A DNA stretch of 64,000 bases, from NCBI GenBank assembly GCA_048976805.1, contig JBHGUR010000079.1, positions 62,001-126,000 of the forward strand. Reading direction: 5' to 3'. The position numbers and the translations under genes were made by a program. The notes beneath the pieces are model-generated. The model saw nothing but the letters and a program-made list of their open reading frames with translations. It did no database searches and was not told the DNA's origin. The stretch comes from Ectobacillus sp048976805. Lineage in GTDB: Bacteria > Bacillota > Bacilli > Bacillales > Bacillaceae_G. How positions within the stretch are numbered: the stretch's first letter is position 1; the number at the start of each line of letters is the position of its first letter. Below, one piece after another: positions 9,857 to 17,413 of this stretch.

Positions 9857-9885
9857 CCCTGCTTTTTTAGCAGGGGCTTTTGTTA
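9857..9885 (+). terminator. Second hairpin in the rimP leader
   Basis: CCCTGC (9857-9862) pairs with GCAGGG (9870-9875), followed by GCTTTTGTT. It is terminator-like and ends only about 16 nt before the rimP ribosome binding site, which makes attenuation of the operon possible. Confidence 0.5.
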
Positions 9886-9915
9886 TCGTACGCGAAATTA
9901 GAAGGGAGAATGCCT

Positions 9916-10386
9916 ATGAGCAAAAGCGTAACGGAAATTGTAGAAAAATTGGCGCAGCCAATTGTGGAGGAACTAAATTTAGAGCTTGTTGATGTGGAAT
10001 ATGTGAAAGAAGGAAAAGATTGGTTTTTGCGTGTCTTTGTCGATTCTGAAACAGGCATTGATATTGAAGAATGTGGCATGGTAAGCGAACGTTTAAGCGA
10101 AGCATTGGATAAGGCGGACCCGATTCCTCACCTTTACTTTTTAGATGTTTCGTCTCCAGGAGCGGAACGGCCTCTTAAAAAGGAGGAGGATTTTCATAAA
10201 GCTGTAGGGAAACAGATAGCTATCAAAACTGTTGATCCGAGTGAAGGAGAACAAATGTATGAAGGAAAGCTACAGGCTTTTGATGGTACTACTTTAACAC
10301 TTGCGGTCATCATAAAAACACGCAAAAAAGAAATTCAAATTCCAATGGAAAAAGTCGCAAGCGCACGGCTTGCAGTGACGTTTTAG
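9916..10386 (+). CDS. rimP: Ribosome maturation factor RimP
   Basis: Needed for maturation of the 30S subunit. The 156-residue protein has the two-domain RimP layout: an N-terminal half (ELVDVEYVKEGKDWFLRVF, then DIEECGMVSERLSEALD) and a C-terminal SH3-like half beginning with the conserved LDVSSPGAERPLK. ATG 9916 (MSKSVTEIV) is chosen over ATG 9910 because GAAGGGA (9901-9907) is about 8 nt upstream of 9916 but too close to 9910. First gene of the nusA operon, 17 nt before nusA. Confidence 0.96.
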   Translation: MSKSVTEIVEKLAQPIVEELNLELVDVEYVKEGKDWFLRVFVDSETGIDIEECGMVSERLSEALDKADPIPHLYFLDVSSPGAERPLKKEEDFHKAVGKQIAIKTVDPSEGEQMYEGKLQAFDGTTLTLAVIIKTRKKEIQIPMEKVASARLAVTF

Positions 10387-10403
10387 TAAGAAGGGGGATC
10401 TCC

Positions 10404-11495
10404 ATGAGCACTGAATTTTTGGATGCTTTGCTCGTACTAGAAAAAGAAAAGGGTATCAGCAAGGATGTTATTATTGAAGCAATTGAAGCGGCCTTAATTT
10501 CCGCTTATAAGCGTAATTTTAACCAAGCTCAAAACGTACGGGTAAGCTTTAATCCGGAAGTTGGGACTATTAAAGTTTTTGCGCGCAAGGATGTTGTGGA
10601 TAGTGTGTTTGATCCTCGCTTGGAAATCTCCGAAGAAGAGGCAAGACGAATCCATCCAAACTATCAAGTAGGAGATGTAGTGGAGCTGGAAGTAACACCT
10701 AAAGACTTTGGACGCATTGCAGCGCAAACCGCAAAGCAGGTTGTTACGCAGCGGGTGCGCGAAGCGGAGCGCGGCGTAATTTACTCCGAGTTCAGCGACC
10801 GCGAAGAGGATATCATGGTAGGCATTGTACAGCGCCAGGATGCCCGGTTTATTTATGTTAGCCTAGGAAAGGTCGAAGCGTTGCTGCCGGTAAGCGAACA
10901 AATGCCAAATGAGCAGTACAAGCCGCATGATCGCATTCGCGTCTTCATTACGAAGGTAGAAAGAACGACAAAGGGACCGCAAATTTACGTATCCCGTACA
11001 CATCCTGGTTTGTTAAAACGTTTGTTTGAGCTGGAAGTGCCGGAAATTTATGATGGTACAGTAGAAATTCGCTCCGTAGCGCGCGAAGCGGGTGACCGCT
11101 CTAAAATCTCTGTGTACTCCGCTAATCCAGATGTCGATCCAGTCGGTGCTTGTGTAGGCCCGAAAGGACAACGTGTACAAAGCATTGTCAATGAGTTAAA
11201 AGGCGAAAAAATCGATATCGTTAACTGGTCTAATGATCCGGTCGAATATGTTGCGAACGCGTTAAGTCCTTCCCAAGTTTTGAAGGTTCTTGTAAATGAA
11301 GAAGATAAAGCGACAACTGTTATTGTTCCCGATCATCAATTATCGTTGGCAATTGGCAAACGCGGCCAGAATGCACGCTTAGCCGCTAAGCTTACAGGTT
11401 GGAAGATTGATATTAAAAGTGAATCTGAAGCAGCTGCAGCAGGACTTTTAGGCGAAGCGGACGAATCCGGAGAGTTCGATTCAATTATCGAATAG
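10404..11495 (+). CDS. nusA: Transcription termination/antitermination factor NusA
   Basis: Binds RNA polymerase and modulates pausing, termination and antitermination. The 363 residues contain an N-terminal polymerase-binding domain (1-125), an S1 domain (about 135-200) and two KH domains. The first KH holds DPVGACVGPKGQRVQSIV and the second LAIGKRGQNARLAAKLTGW. It lacks the acidic C-terminal repeats of proteobacterial NusA, as is normal in Bacillus. ATG 10404 follows AAGAAGGGGG. Confidence 0.97.
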   Translation: MSTEFLDALLVLEKEKGISKDVIIEAIEAALISAYKRNFNQAQNVRVSFNPEVGTIKVFARKDVVDSVFDPRLEISEEEARRIHPNYQVGDVVELEVTPKDFGRIAAQTAKQVVTQRVREAERGVIYSEFSDREEDIMVGIVQRQDARFIYVSLGKVEALLPVSEQMPNEQYKPHDRIRVFITKVERTTKGPQIYVSRTHPGLLKRLFELEVPEIYDGTVEIRSVAREAGDRSKISVYSANPDVDPVGACVGPKGQRVQSIVNELKGEKIDIVNWSNDPVEYVANALSPSQVLKVLVNEEDKATTVIVPDHQLSLAIGKRGQNARLAAKLTGWKIDIKSESEAAAAGLLGEADESGEFDSIIE

Positions 11496-11506
11496 GGGTG
11501 AGCTGA

Positions 11507-11779
11507 GTGAACAAGCGAAAGGTTCCTTTAAGAAAATGCGTAGCAACACAAGAAATGAAGCCGAAGCGAGAGTTGGTTCGCATTGTTCGTTCTAAAGAAG
11601 GGGAAGTATCCATTGACCTGACTGGAAAAAAGTCAGGCCGCGGTGCATACCTTTCAAAAGACAGAGAGTGTATTTTGAATGCACAGAAAAAGCACATCTT
11701 AGAACATCACTTAAAAGCGGAAGTCGATCCATCCATTTATGAACAATTATTAGAGCTTGTAGAAAAGGAGTCTTTATAA
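11507..11779 (+). CDS. rnpM: YlxR/RnpM family RNA-binding protein (DUF448)
   Basis: A 90-residue basic protein with the family signature PLRKCVATQEMKPKRELVRIVR near the N-terminus and GRGAYLSK around 45-52. YlxR of B. subtilis has been described as an RNase P modulator, hence RnpM. GTG 11507 is preceded by GGGGTGAGC and lies 11 nt after nusA. It ends immediately before the next gene. Conserved position between nusA and infB supports the call. Confidence 0.92.
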   Translation: MNKRKVPLRKCVATQEMKPKRELVRIVRSKEGEVSIDLTGKKSGRGAYLSKDRECILNAQKKHILEHHLKAEVDPSIYEQLLELVEKESL

Positions 11780-12091
11780 TTGAATAAGTGGATTTCGTTA
11801 TTGGGATTGGCAAACCGCGCACGAAAGGTGATATCGGGTGAGGAACTCGTATTAAAGGAAGTTCGAAGCGGCAAAGCAAAGCTTGTATTGCTGGCAGAGG
11901 ATGCATCTCTAAATACGGCAAAACGCATTACAGACAAAACAACTTACTATAAGGTACCAATGAAAACAGTCGAAACCCGACAGGACTTAGGGCATGCGAT
12001 CGGGAAAGATGAAAGGGTAGTTGTGGCTGTTCTGGATGAAGGCTTTGCGAGAAAGCTGCTAAGCATGCTCGATACAACTTATCGGGGGTGA
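11780..12091 (+). CDS. ylxQ: L7Ae-family RNA-binding protein YlxQ
   Basis: A 103-residue protein starting at TTG 11780, directly after the stop of rnpM. The N-terminus LLGLANRARKVISGEE and the central KLVLLAEDASLNT are typical of the L7Ae/L30e fold, which binds kink-turn RNAs. Its exact target is not known. Translation is probably coupled to rnpM, and it precedes infB by 4 nt. Confidence 0.92.
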   Translation: MNKWISLLGLANRARKVISGEELVLKEVRSGKAKLVLLAEDASLNTAKRITDKTTYYKVPMKTVETRQDLGHAIGKDERVVVAVLDEGFARKLLSMLDTTYRG

Positions 12092-12095
12092 AGAT

Positions 12096-14189
12096 ATGAG
12101 TAAAATTCGAGTTTATGAATATGCAAAGCAACAAAATGTATCAAGCAAGGATATTATTACAAAACTAAAAGAAATGAATATTGAGGTTTCTAATCATATG
12201 GCAATGTTAGATGATGAAGTAGTTGTAGAATTAGATAAGCAATTAAATCCGGCACAACAAAAGGAGAAGCGTTCTATCGTAGATGAGTTTGAGGAAAATG
12301 AAGTTGAGGAAAAACGCAGCAAGAAAAACAGCAACAAAAAGAAGAAAAAAGATAAAAAAACGAGCGATACCCGTCAAAATCGTCACGCTGCCGCTGCCAA
12401 GAAAGGCAATGTTGGAAAAGCGAGCGGCGAAGCAGTTGATAAAATCGTCTTCTCTGGCACTTTGACAGTAGGAGAACTTGCGAAAAAGCTAGGTAAAGAG
12501 CCTTCTGAAATTATAAAAAAATTGTTTATGCTTGGAGTCATGGCAACAATCAATCAAGACTTAGATAAAGACACGATTGAACTTATTGCCGGCGAATATG
12601 GCATAGAAGTAGAAGAAGAAGTTGTCATCGATGAAACGAATTTTGAAACATTTATTGATGAGACGGATGCAGAGGAAGATTTAGTCGAGCGTCCGCCTGT
12701 CGTTACAATCATGGGCCACGTTGACCATGGTAAAACAACACTTCTCGACTCTATTCGCAATTCTAAAGTAACAGAAGGCGAAGCAGGAGGTATTACGCAG
12801 CATATCGGGGCGTACCAGGTTGAAATAAACGATAAGAAAATTACCTTTTTAGACACACCTGGACACGCAGCGTTTACAACAATGCGCGCACGCGGAGCAC
12901 AAGTTACAGATATTACGATTCTTGTAGTTGCGGCAGACGATGGAGTTATGCCGCAAACAGTTGAGGCAATTAACCATGCAAAAGCAGCGGAAGTACCAAT
13001 TATTGTCGCTGTAAACAAAATGGATAAACCAAGCGCTAACCCAGATCGTGTTATGCAGGAACTTACAGAATATGGTTTAATTCCTGAGGCTTGGGGCGGG
13101 GATACAATTTTTGTTCCAATTTCTGCATTAACTGGCGACGGAATTGATAACCTGTTAGAAATGATTCTGCTTGTAAGTGAAGTGGAAGAGTTTAAAGCAA
13201 ATCCGAATCGGTTTGCGCTTGGTACCGTAATTGAAGCGCAGCTTGACAAAGGAAAAGGTCCGGTTGCAACACTTCTTGTCCAAAATGGTACGTTGCGTGT
13301 CGGCGATCCAATTGTAGTCGGCACAGCGTTTGGGCGCGTCCGCGCAATGGTAAATGACCATGGCCGCCGTGTAAAAGAAGCTGGGCCATCAACGCCAGTT
13401 GAGATTACGGGATTGAATGAGGTGCCGCAGGCCGGCGATCGCTTTATGGTATTTGCAGACGAAAAGCGCGCACGCCAAATCGGCGAAGCAAGGGCGCAGC
13501 GTTTGCTAGTTGAACAGCGCGGCGATAAGGCGAAGCTAAGCCTTGAAGATTTATTCCAGCAAATCCAGCAGGGTGAAGTGAAAGAAATTAACCTTATCGT
13601 AAAAGCGGATGTGCAAGGTTCTGTAGAAGCGTTGGCAGCTTCTCTTCAAAAAATAGAAGTAGAAGGCGTGAAGGTAAAAATTATTCACACAGGTGTAGGG
13701 GCTATTACCGAATCTGACATCATCCTTGCTTCTGCTTCTAATGCGATTGTCATAGGCTTCAACGTCCGCCCTGACGTTAACGCAAAACGCACCGCAGAAA
13801 CAGAAAATGTCGATGTTCGTTTGCACCGTATTATTTATAACGTAATTGAAGAAATTGAATTCGCCATGAAAGGGATGCTCGATCCGGAATTTGAAGAGAA
13901 AGTCATCGGCCAGGCGGAAGTGCGCCAAGTATTTAAAGTATCAAAAGTCGGAACAATTGCGGGCTGCTATGTAACGGATGGAAAAATCACGCGTGACAGC
14001 AGCGTTCGCGTCATTCGTGACGGCGTCGTAATTTACGATGGTAAATTAGATACCCTTAAGCGCTTTAAAGATGACGTGAAGGAAGTTGCACAAAACTATG
14101 AGTGCGGTGTGACGATTGAGAAATATAATGATATTAAAGAAGGGGATATTATTGAAGCATATGTGATGCAGGAAGTTGAGCGCAAGTGA
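12096..14189 (+). CDS. infB: Translation initiation factor IF-2
   Basis: GTPase that delivers initiator tRNA to the 30S subunit. The 697 residues have an N-terminal IF2-N domain (1-60), a lysine/glutamate-rich linker (about 60-130), a second IF2-N-like domain, and the G domain. G1 is GHVDHGKT at 207-214, with DTPGHAAF and NKMDKP following, then domains II-IV. Slightly shorter than B. subtilis IF2 (716). ATG 12096 lies 4 nt after ylxQ with GGGGTGAAG upstream. Confidence 0.98.
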   Translation: MSKIRVYEYAKQQNVSSKDIITKLKEMNIEVSNHMAMLDDEVVVELDKQLNPAQQKEKRSIVDEFEENEVEEKRSKKNSNKKKKKDKKTSDTRQNRHAAAAKKGNVGKASGEAVDKIVFSGTLTVGELAKKLGKEPSEIIKKLFMLGVMATINQDLDKDTIELIAGEYGIEVEEEVVIDETNFETFIDETDAEEDLVERPPVVTIMGHVDHGKTTLLDSIRNSKVTEGEAGGITQHIGAYQVEINDKKITFLDTPGHAAFTTMRARGAQVTDITILVVAADDGVMPQTVEAINHAKAAEVPIIVAVNKMDKPSANPDRVMQELTEYGLIPEAWGGDTIFVPISALTGDGIDNLLEMILLVSEVEEFKANPNRFALGTVIEAQLDKGKGPVATLLVQNGTLRVGDPIVVGTAFGRVRAMVNDHGRRVKEAGPSTPVEITGLNEVPQAGDRFMVFADEKRARQIGEARAQRLLVEQRGDKAKLSLEDLFQQIQQGEVKEINLIVKADVQGSVEALAASLQKIEVEGVKVKIIHTGVGAITESDIILASASNAIVIGFNVRPDVNAKRTAETENVDVRLHRIIYNVIEEIEFAMKGMLDPEFEEKVIGQAEVRQVFKVSKVGTIAGCYVTDGKITRDSSVRVIRDGVVIYDGKLDTLKRFKDDVKEVAQNYECGVTIEKYNDIKEGDIIEAYVMQEVERK

Positions 14190-14464
14190 TTGCTTCGCTC
14201 AACTGTGAATGTATCATATACGATGCCCACTCCTTAAAAGAGAAGCGAGCCGTTTTGCAGCGCATTCTTACCCGGCTCAGGCAGAGATACAATTTATCTG
14301 TTGCCGAGGTAGGATATCAGGATGTTTGGCAGCGAACAGAAATAGCGCTCGTTGCAGTTTCGGCTGACCGTGCCGTTTGCGAGCGTGAAATTCAGAAGGC
14401 GCTCGAAATGATTGATTCTTTTCCGGAAATTGAGCGCACGGTTACGACACTGGAATGGTACTAA
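14186..14464 (+). CDS. ylxP: DUF503 family protein YlxP
   Basis: A 92-residue conserved protein (SLKEKRAVLQRILTRLRQRYN, about residues 14-34) of unknown biochemical role, always found between infB and rbfA. Its GTG start overlaps the infB stop by 4 nt (GTGA), a typical translational-coupling arrangement, so it is made together with IF-2. Confidence 0.9.
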   Translation: MIASLNCECIIYDAHSLKEKRAVLQRILTRLRQRYNLSVAEVGYQDVWQRTEIALVAVSADRAVCEREIQKALEMIDSFPEIERTVTTLEWY

Positions 14465-14477
14465 ACGAGGTGATTGT

Positions 14478-14834
14478 ATGAAGGTACGTGCTAACCGCGT
14501 GGGAGAGCAGATGAAGAAGGAACTCGGCGATATTATCGGCCGTAAAATTAAAGACCCGCGCATTGGATTTGTTACCGTAACAGATGTACAAGTAAGCGGC
14601 GACCTGCAGCTTGCTAAAGTATACATTTCTGTCCTTGGTGACGAAGAGCAAAGACAGAACACATTAAAAGGGTTAGCGAAAGCAAAAGGATTTATCCGCT
14701 CCGAAATCGGGCAGCGTATCCGCCTGCGCAAAACACCGGAGATTACGTTTGAGTTTGACGAATCCATTGATTATGGAAATCGGATTGAAACGCTTTTACA
14801 TGAGCTCAATAAACAGGATAAACATGAAGAGTGA
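14478..14834 (+). CDS. rbfA: Ribosome-binding factor A
   Basis: 30S maturation factor, important in the cold. The 118-residue KH-fold protein shows RANRVGEQMKKEL at the N-terminus, KDPRIGFVTVTDV around 30-42, and RLRKTPEITFEFDESIDYG. ATG 14478 (MKVRANRVG) sits 6-7 nt after ACGAGGTG; an upstream in-frame start at 14412 would overlap ylxP and has no binding site. A terminator begins at its stop codon and closes the rimP-rbfA operon. Confidence 0.95.
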   Translation: MKVRANRVGEQMKKELGDIIGRKIKDPRIGFVTVTDVQVSGDLQLAKVYISVLGDEEQRQNTLKGLAKAKGFIRSEIGQRIRLRKTPEITFEFDESIDYGNRIETLLHELNKQDKHEE

Positions 14835-14861
14835 TGGATAGACATTGTCTATCCATTTTTT
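14834..14861 (+). terminator. Terminator after rbfA
   Basis: ATGGATAGA (14834-14842) pairs perfectly with TCTATCCAT (14848-14856), followed by seven T. It ends the rimP-nusA-infB-rbfA operon. Confidence 0.9.
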
Positions 14862-14912
14862 CTGTCCGCTTTAGGATATTCTAATATACATAAGGATAAT
14901 GAGGTGAAGATG

Positions 14913-15833
14913 ATGGAAGGTGTATTATTGCTTTATAAGCCAAAAGGGATGACATCGCATGATTGTGTGTTTAAGGTTAGGAAACTTTTAAAGGAGAAGC
15001 GCGTTGGCCATACAGGAACATTAGACCCTGATGTAACTGGGGTGCTTCCTATCTGTATAGGAAGAGCAACAAAAATTGCCCAGTTTTTAACAAGCGACAT
15101 AAAAACATATGAAGGAGAAGTGACACTTGGCTTTTCTACTGCGACAGAAGATGCCTCAGGCGAAGTAGTACAGGAAAAAGAGGTAGATCGTGTGTTTACG
15201 CGAGCTGAAATAGAGGAAGCGCTCCGCTCGTTAACCGGAAGGATTGCCCAGAGACCTCCTATGTATTCTGCCGTAAAAGTAAATGGAAAAAAGCTATATG
15301 AATATGCCCGACAAGGAATTGAAGTTGAGCGTCCCGTCCGTACTATTACCATACATCAGTTTACCTTATTGGACAATCGCTCCGAATTTAGCGGCTCTCC
15401 GTTATCCTTTCGTTTTCGTGTCACATGCAGCAAGGGAACCTATGTAAGAACTCTCGCTGTTATGGTTGGAGAAAAACTTGGTTTCCCGGCCCATATGTCA
15501 GATTTAATTAGAACAGCCTCAGGACAATTTACGATTGAAGACTGCATAACGTTAGAGGAGCTGGAAGAAAGGGTGCAAAGCGGAACTGTGGAAGAGATTC
15601 TCCGTTCCGTTGAGGAAGCACTCCACGAATTCCCGCAAATTATTGTAGACAAAGATCAAGCGGAAAAGGTGAAAAATGGAGCGTTTCTTCTTAATAAGGC
15701 AAATAGGGAAGGGTTTGTCACCGTATTTGATGAAAATAAACACTGCTTAGCTATTTATGAACCGAATCCGAAAGCGCCAGGCTTGCTTAAACCGACAAAA
15801 GTTCTTGTGAACAATCAAGAGTTACAGCTATAA
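14913..15833 (+). CDS. truB: tRNA pseudouridine(55) synthase
   Basis: Makes pseudouridine 55 in the T-loop of tRNAs. The 306-residue protein has the N-terminal LLYKPKGMTSHDC, the catalytic motif HTGTLDPDVTGVLPICIGRATK (catalytic Asp in LDPD), and RPPMYSAVKVNGKKLYEYAR. Of the clustered starts GTG 14904, ATG 14910 and ATG 14913, the last is preferred because GAGGTG (14901-14906) is then 6 nt upstream. It lies between rbfA and ribF as in other Bacillus. Confidence 0.95.
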   Translation: MEGVLLLYKPKGMTSHDCVFKVRKLLKEKRVGHTGTLDPDVTGVLPICIGRATKIAQFLTSDIKTYEGEVTLGFSTATEDASGEVVQEKEVDRVFTRAEIEEALRSLTGRIAQRPPMYSAVKVNGKKLYEYARQGIEVERPVRTITIHQFTLLDNRSEFSGSPLSFRFRVTCSKGTYVRTLAVMVGEKLGFPAHMSDLIRTASGQFTIEDCITLEELEERVQSGTVEEILRSVEEALHEFPQIIVDKDQAEKVKNGAFLLNKANREGFVTVFDENKHCLAIYEPNPKAPGLLKPTKVLVNNQELQL

Positions 15834-15909
15834 TTAAAAAATGGAAGATGAAGAACCCGATTCGTTTAGCCGACTATAACGGGGAAAATAGAAAAAGGTG
15901 GATTCGAGC

Positions 15910-16872
15910 GTGAAACTCATTCATTTAACCCATCCTCATCAATTGAAGAAAGAAGAATTAGAGCCTACAGTATTAGCGCTAGGTTATTTTGACGGCATTC
16001 ATCTCGGCCATCAGAAAGTAATTCAAACAGCTATTGATATTGCGAAGGAACGTGGATATAAAAGCGCGGTTATGACATTTCATCCGCATCCTTCTGTAGT
16101 ACTCGGCAAAAAGGAAGCGCATGTGGAGTATATTACACCGCTTCCTGTAAAAGAGCGTATTTTAAAGCAAATGGGAGTTGATTATTTATATGTAGTAAAA
16201 TTTGATAAAGCATTTGCTGAGCTTTTGCCACAGCAATTTGTTGATAATTATATTATTGGCTTGCATGTAAAGCATGTAGTGGCAGGATTTGATTATAGCT
16301 ATGGGCGTCTCGGCAAAGGAACGATGGAAACGATGCCGTTTCATGCAAGAGGGGAGTTTACGCAATCCGTGATTGAAAAAGTGGAATTTCATAATGAAAA
16401 GGTAAGCTCTACACTGTTGCGGCAGCTCATTCGCCAAGGAAAGATGGAAGACATATCGGCTGTTCTTGGAAGATATTATACAATAACGGGTACGATTGTT
16501 CACGGCGATAAACGGGGGCGCCAAATCGGTTTTCCGACAGCGAATGTTGCGGTAACAGATGAATATATTTTACCGCCAACGGGAGTATATGCGGTGCGAA
16601 TGCAGGTGAATGGTTCATGGCATGATGGAGTATGCAACATTGGGTATAAGCCAACTTTTCAAAAGGATGAAAAGAAGCTTTCTGTGGAAGTGCACTTATT
16701 CCAGTTTGATGCGGATATATATGGCCAAGAGGTAACAGTGGAGTGGCATATGCGCCTTCGGGCAGAAAAGAAATTTAACGGTATACATGAGCTTGTTGTG
16801 CAAATCGGAAAAGATAAGGAGCGGGCGGAACAATATTTTCAGCAAAAAACAGAACATACTTGCTTTTTTTGA
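15910..16872 (+). CDS. ribF: Bifunctional riboflavin kinase / FMN adenylyltransferase
   Basis: Converts riboflavin to FMN and then FAD. The 320-residue protein has an N-terminal nucleotidyltransferase domain (ALGYFDGIHLGHQKVI, about 22-37) and a C-terminal flavokinase domain (GRQIGFPTANV, then GVYAV). GTG 15910 (MKLIHLTHPHQL) is preferred over GTG 15898: AAAGGTGG (15893-15900) is 9 nt upstream, and related RibC/RibF proteins start the same way. No FMN riboswitch is present in front of it. Confidence 0.95.
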   Translation: MKLIHLTHPHQLKKEELEPTVLALGYFDGIHLGHQKVIQTAIDIAKERGYKSAVMTFHPHPSVVLGKKEAHVEYITPLPVKERILKQMGVDYLYVVKFDKAFAELLPQQFVDNYIIGLHVKHVVAGFDYSYGRLGKGTMETMPFHARGEFTQSVIEKVEFHNEKVSSTLLRQLIRQGKMEDISAVLGRYYTITGTIVHGDKRGRQIGFPTANVAVTDEYILPPTGVYAVRMQVNGSWHDGVCNIGYKPTFQKDEKKLSVEVHLFQFDADIYGQEVTVEWHMRLRAEKKFNGIHELVVQIGKDKERAEQYFQQKTEHTCFF

Positions 16873-16888
16873 GAAAAGGTAGTATTCT
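16860..16888 (+). promoter_or_regulatory. Sigma-A promoter for rpsO
   Basis: TTGCTT (16860-16865), 17-nt spacer, TATTCT (16883-16888). It overlaps the 3' end of ribF and would give a leader of about 85 nt before rpsO. Confidence 0.5.
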
Positions 16889-16894
16889 AATATA

Positions 16895-16980
16895 CGTACT
16901 TTAATTGAACCATTGCTTGGCATGGCGATTCACCAACGCTTGCTAGGGAATTGGGGATTATTATTAGGGAGGTGAATAGG
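16895..16980 (+). promoter_or_regulatory. Possible S15 autoregulatory leader of rpsO
   Basis: The untranslated leader contains two related segments (ATTGCTTGGCA and ACGCTTGCTAGG) and a possible GCTTGG / CCAACGC pairing before the AGGGAGGTGA ribosome binding site. S15 represses its own mRNA through leader structures in Gram-positives. The structure here is inferred, not shown. Confidence 0.35.
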
Positions 16981-17250
16981 ATGGCTTTAGCGCAAGAACG
17001 CAAAAATGAGATTATCGCTCAATACAGAACTCACGAAACAGACACTGGTTCTCCAGAAGTTCAAATCGCTGTCCTAACTGAGCAAATTAACACTCTTAAT
17101 GAGCACTTACGTATTCATAAGAAAGATCATCATTCACGCCGTGGTCTTCTAAAGATGGTTGGTAAACGCCGTAACTTGCTTAACTATCTTCGCAATAAAG
17201 ACATTACACGTTACCGTGAACTAATCAACAAGCTTGGCTTACGCCGATAG
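16981..17250 (+). CDS. rpsO: 30S ribosomal protein S15
   Basis: An 89-residue primary 16S rRNA-binding protein with the family core DTGSPEVQIAVLTEQI, the segment HKKDHHSRRGLL, and GKRRNLLNYLRNKD. ATG 16981 follows a strong AGGGAGGTGAATAGG. The upstream in-frame ATG at 16951 lacks a binding site. It is monocistronic by context: its own promoter precedes it and a strong terminator follows. Confidence 0.97.
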   Translation: MALAQERKNEIIAQYRTHETDTGSPEVQIAVLTEQINTLNEHLRIHKKDHHSRRGLLKMVGKRRNLLNYLRNKDITRYRELINKLGLRR

Positions 17251-17253
17251 TCA

Positions 17254-17281
17254 AAAAAAGCGGGATTATTCCCGCTTTTTT
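17254..17281 (+). terminator. Terminator after rpsO
   Basis: AAAAAAGCGGG (17254-17264) pairs perfectly with CCCGCTTTTTT (17271-17281), around ATTATT. Confidence 0.92.
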
Positions 17282-17413
17282 GTTAGGTAAAAATGTTCGA
17301 TTCTTTTGATAGCTTTTCGTCTTTTCGGAAATACTAGAGAAGGAGACAATCGACATATATTTTTATTTTACATAGAGGTAAGCAATATATTTTGAATTGA
17401 GAGGGGTACTTAA

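Noticed and set aside
12554..13324. 256-codon reverse-strand ORF inside infB
   Set aside because: It is antisense to the G domain of IF-2, has no binding site and a composition typical of a shadow frame.
15834..15909. FMN riboswitch upstream of ribF
   Set aside because: The 76-nt gap is too short and lacks the conserved RFN sequence blocks.
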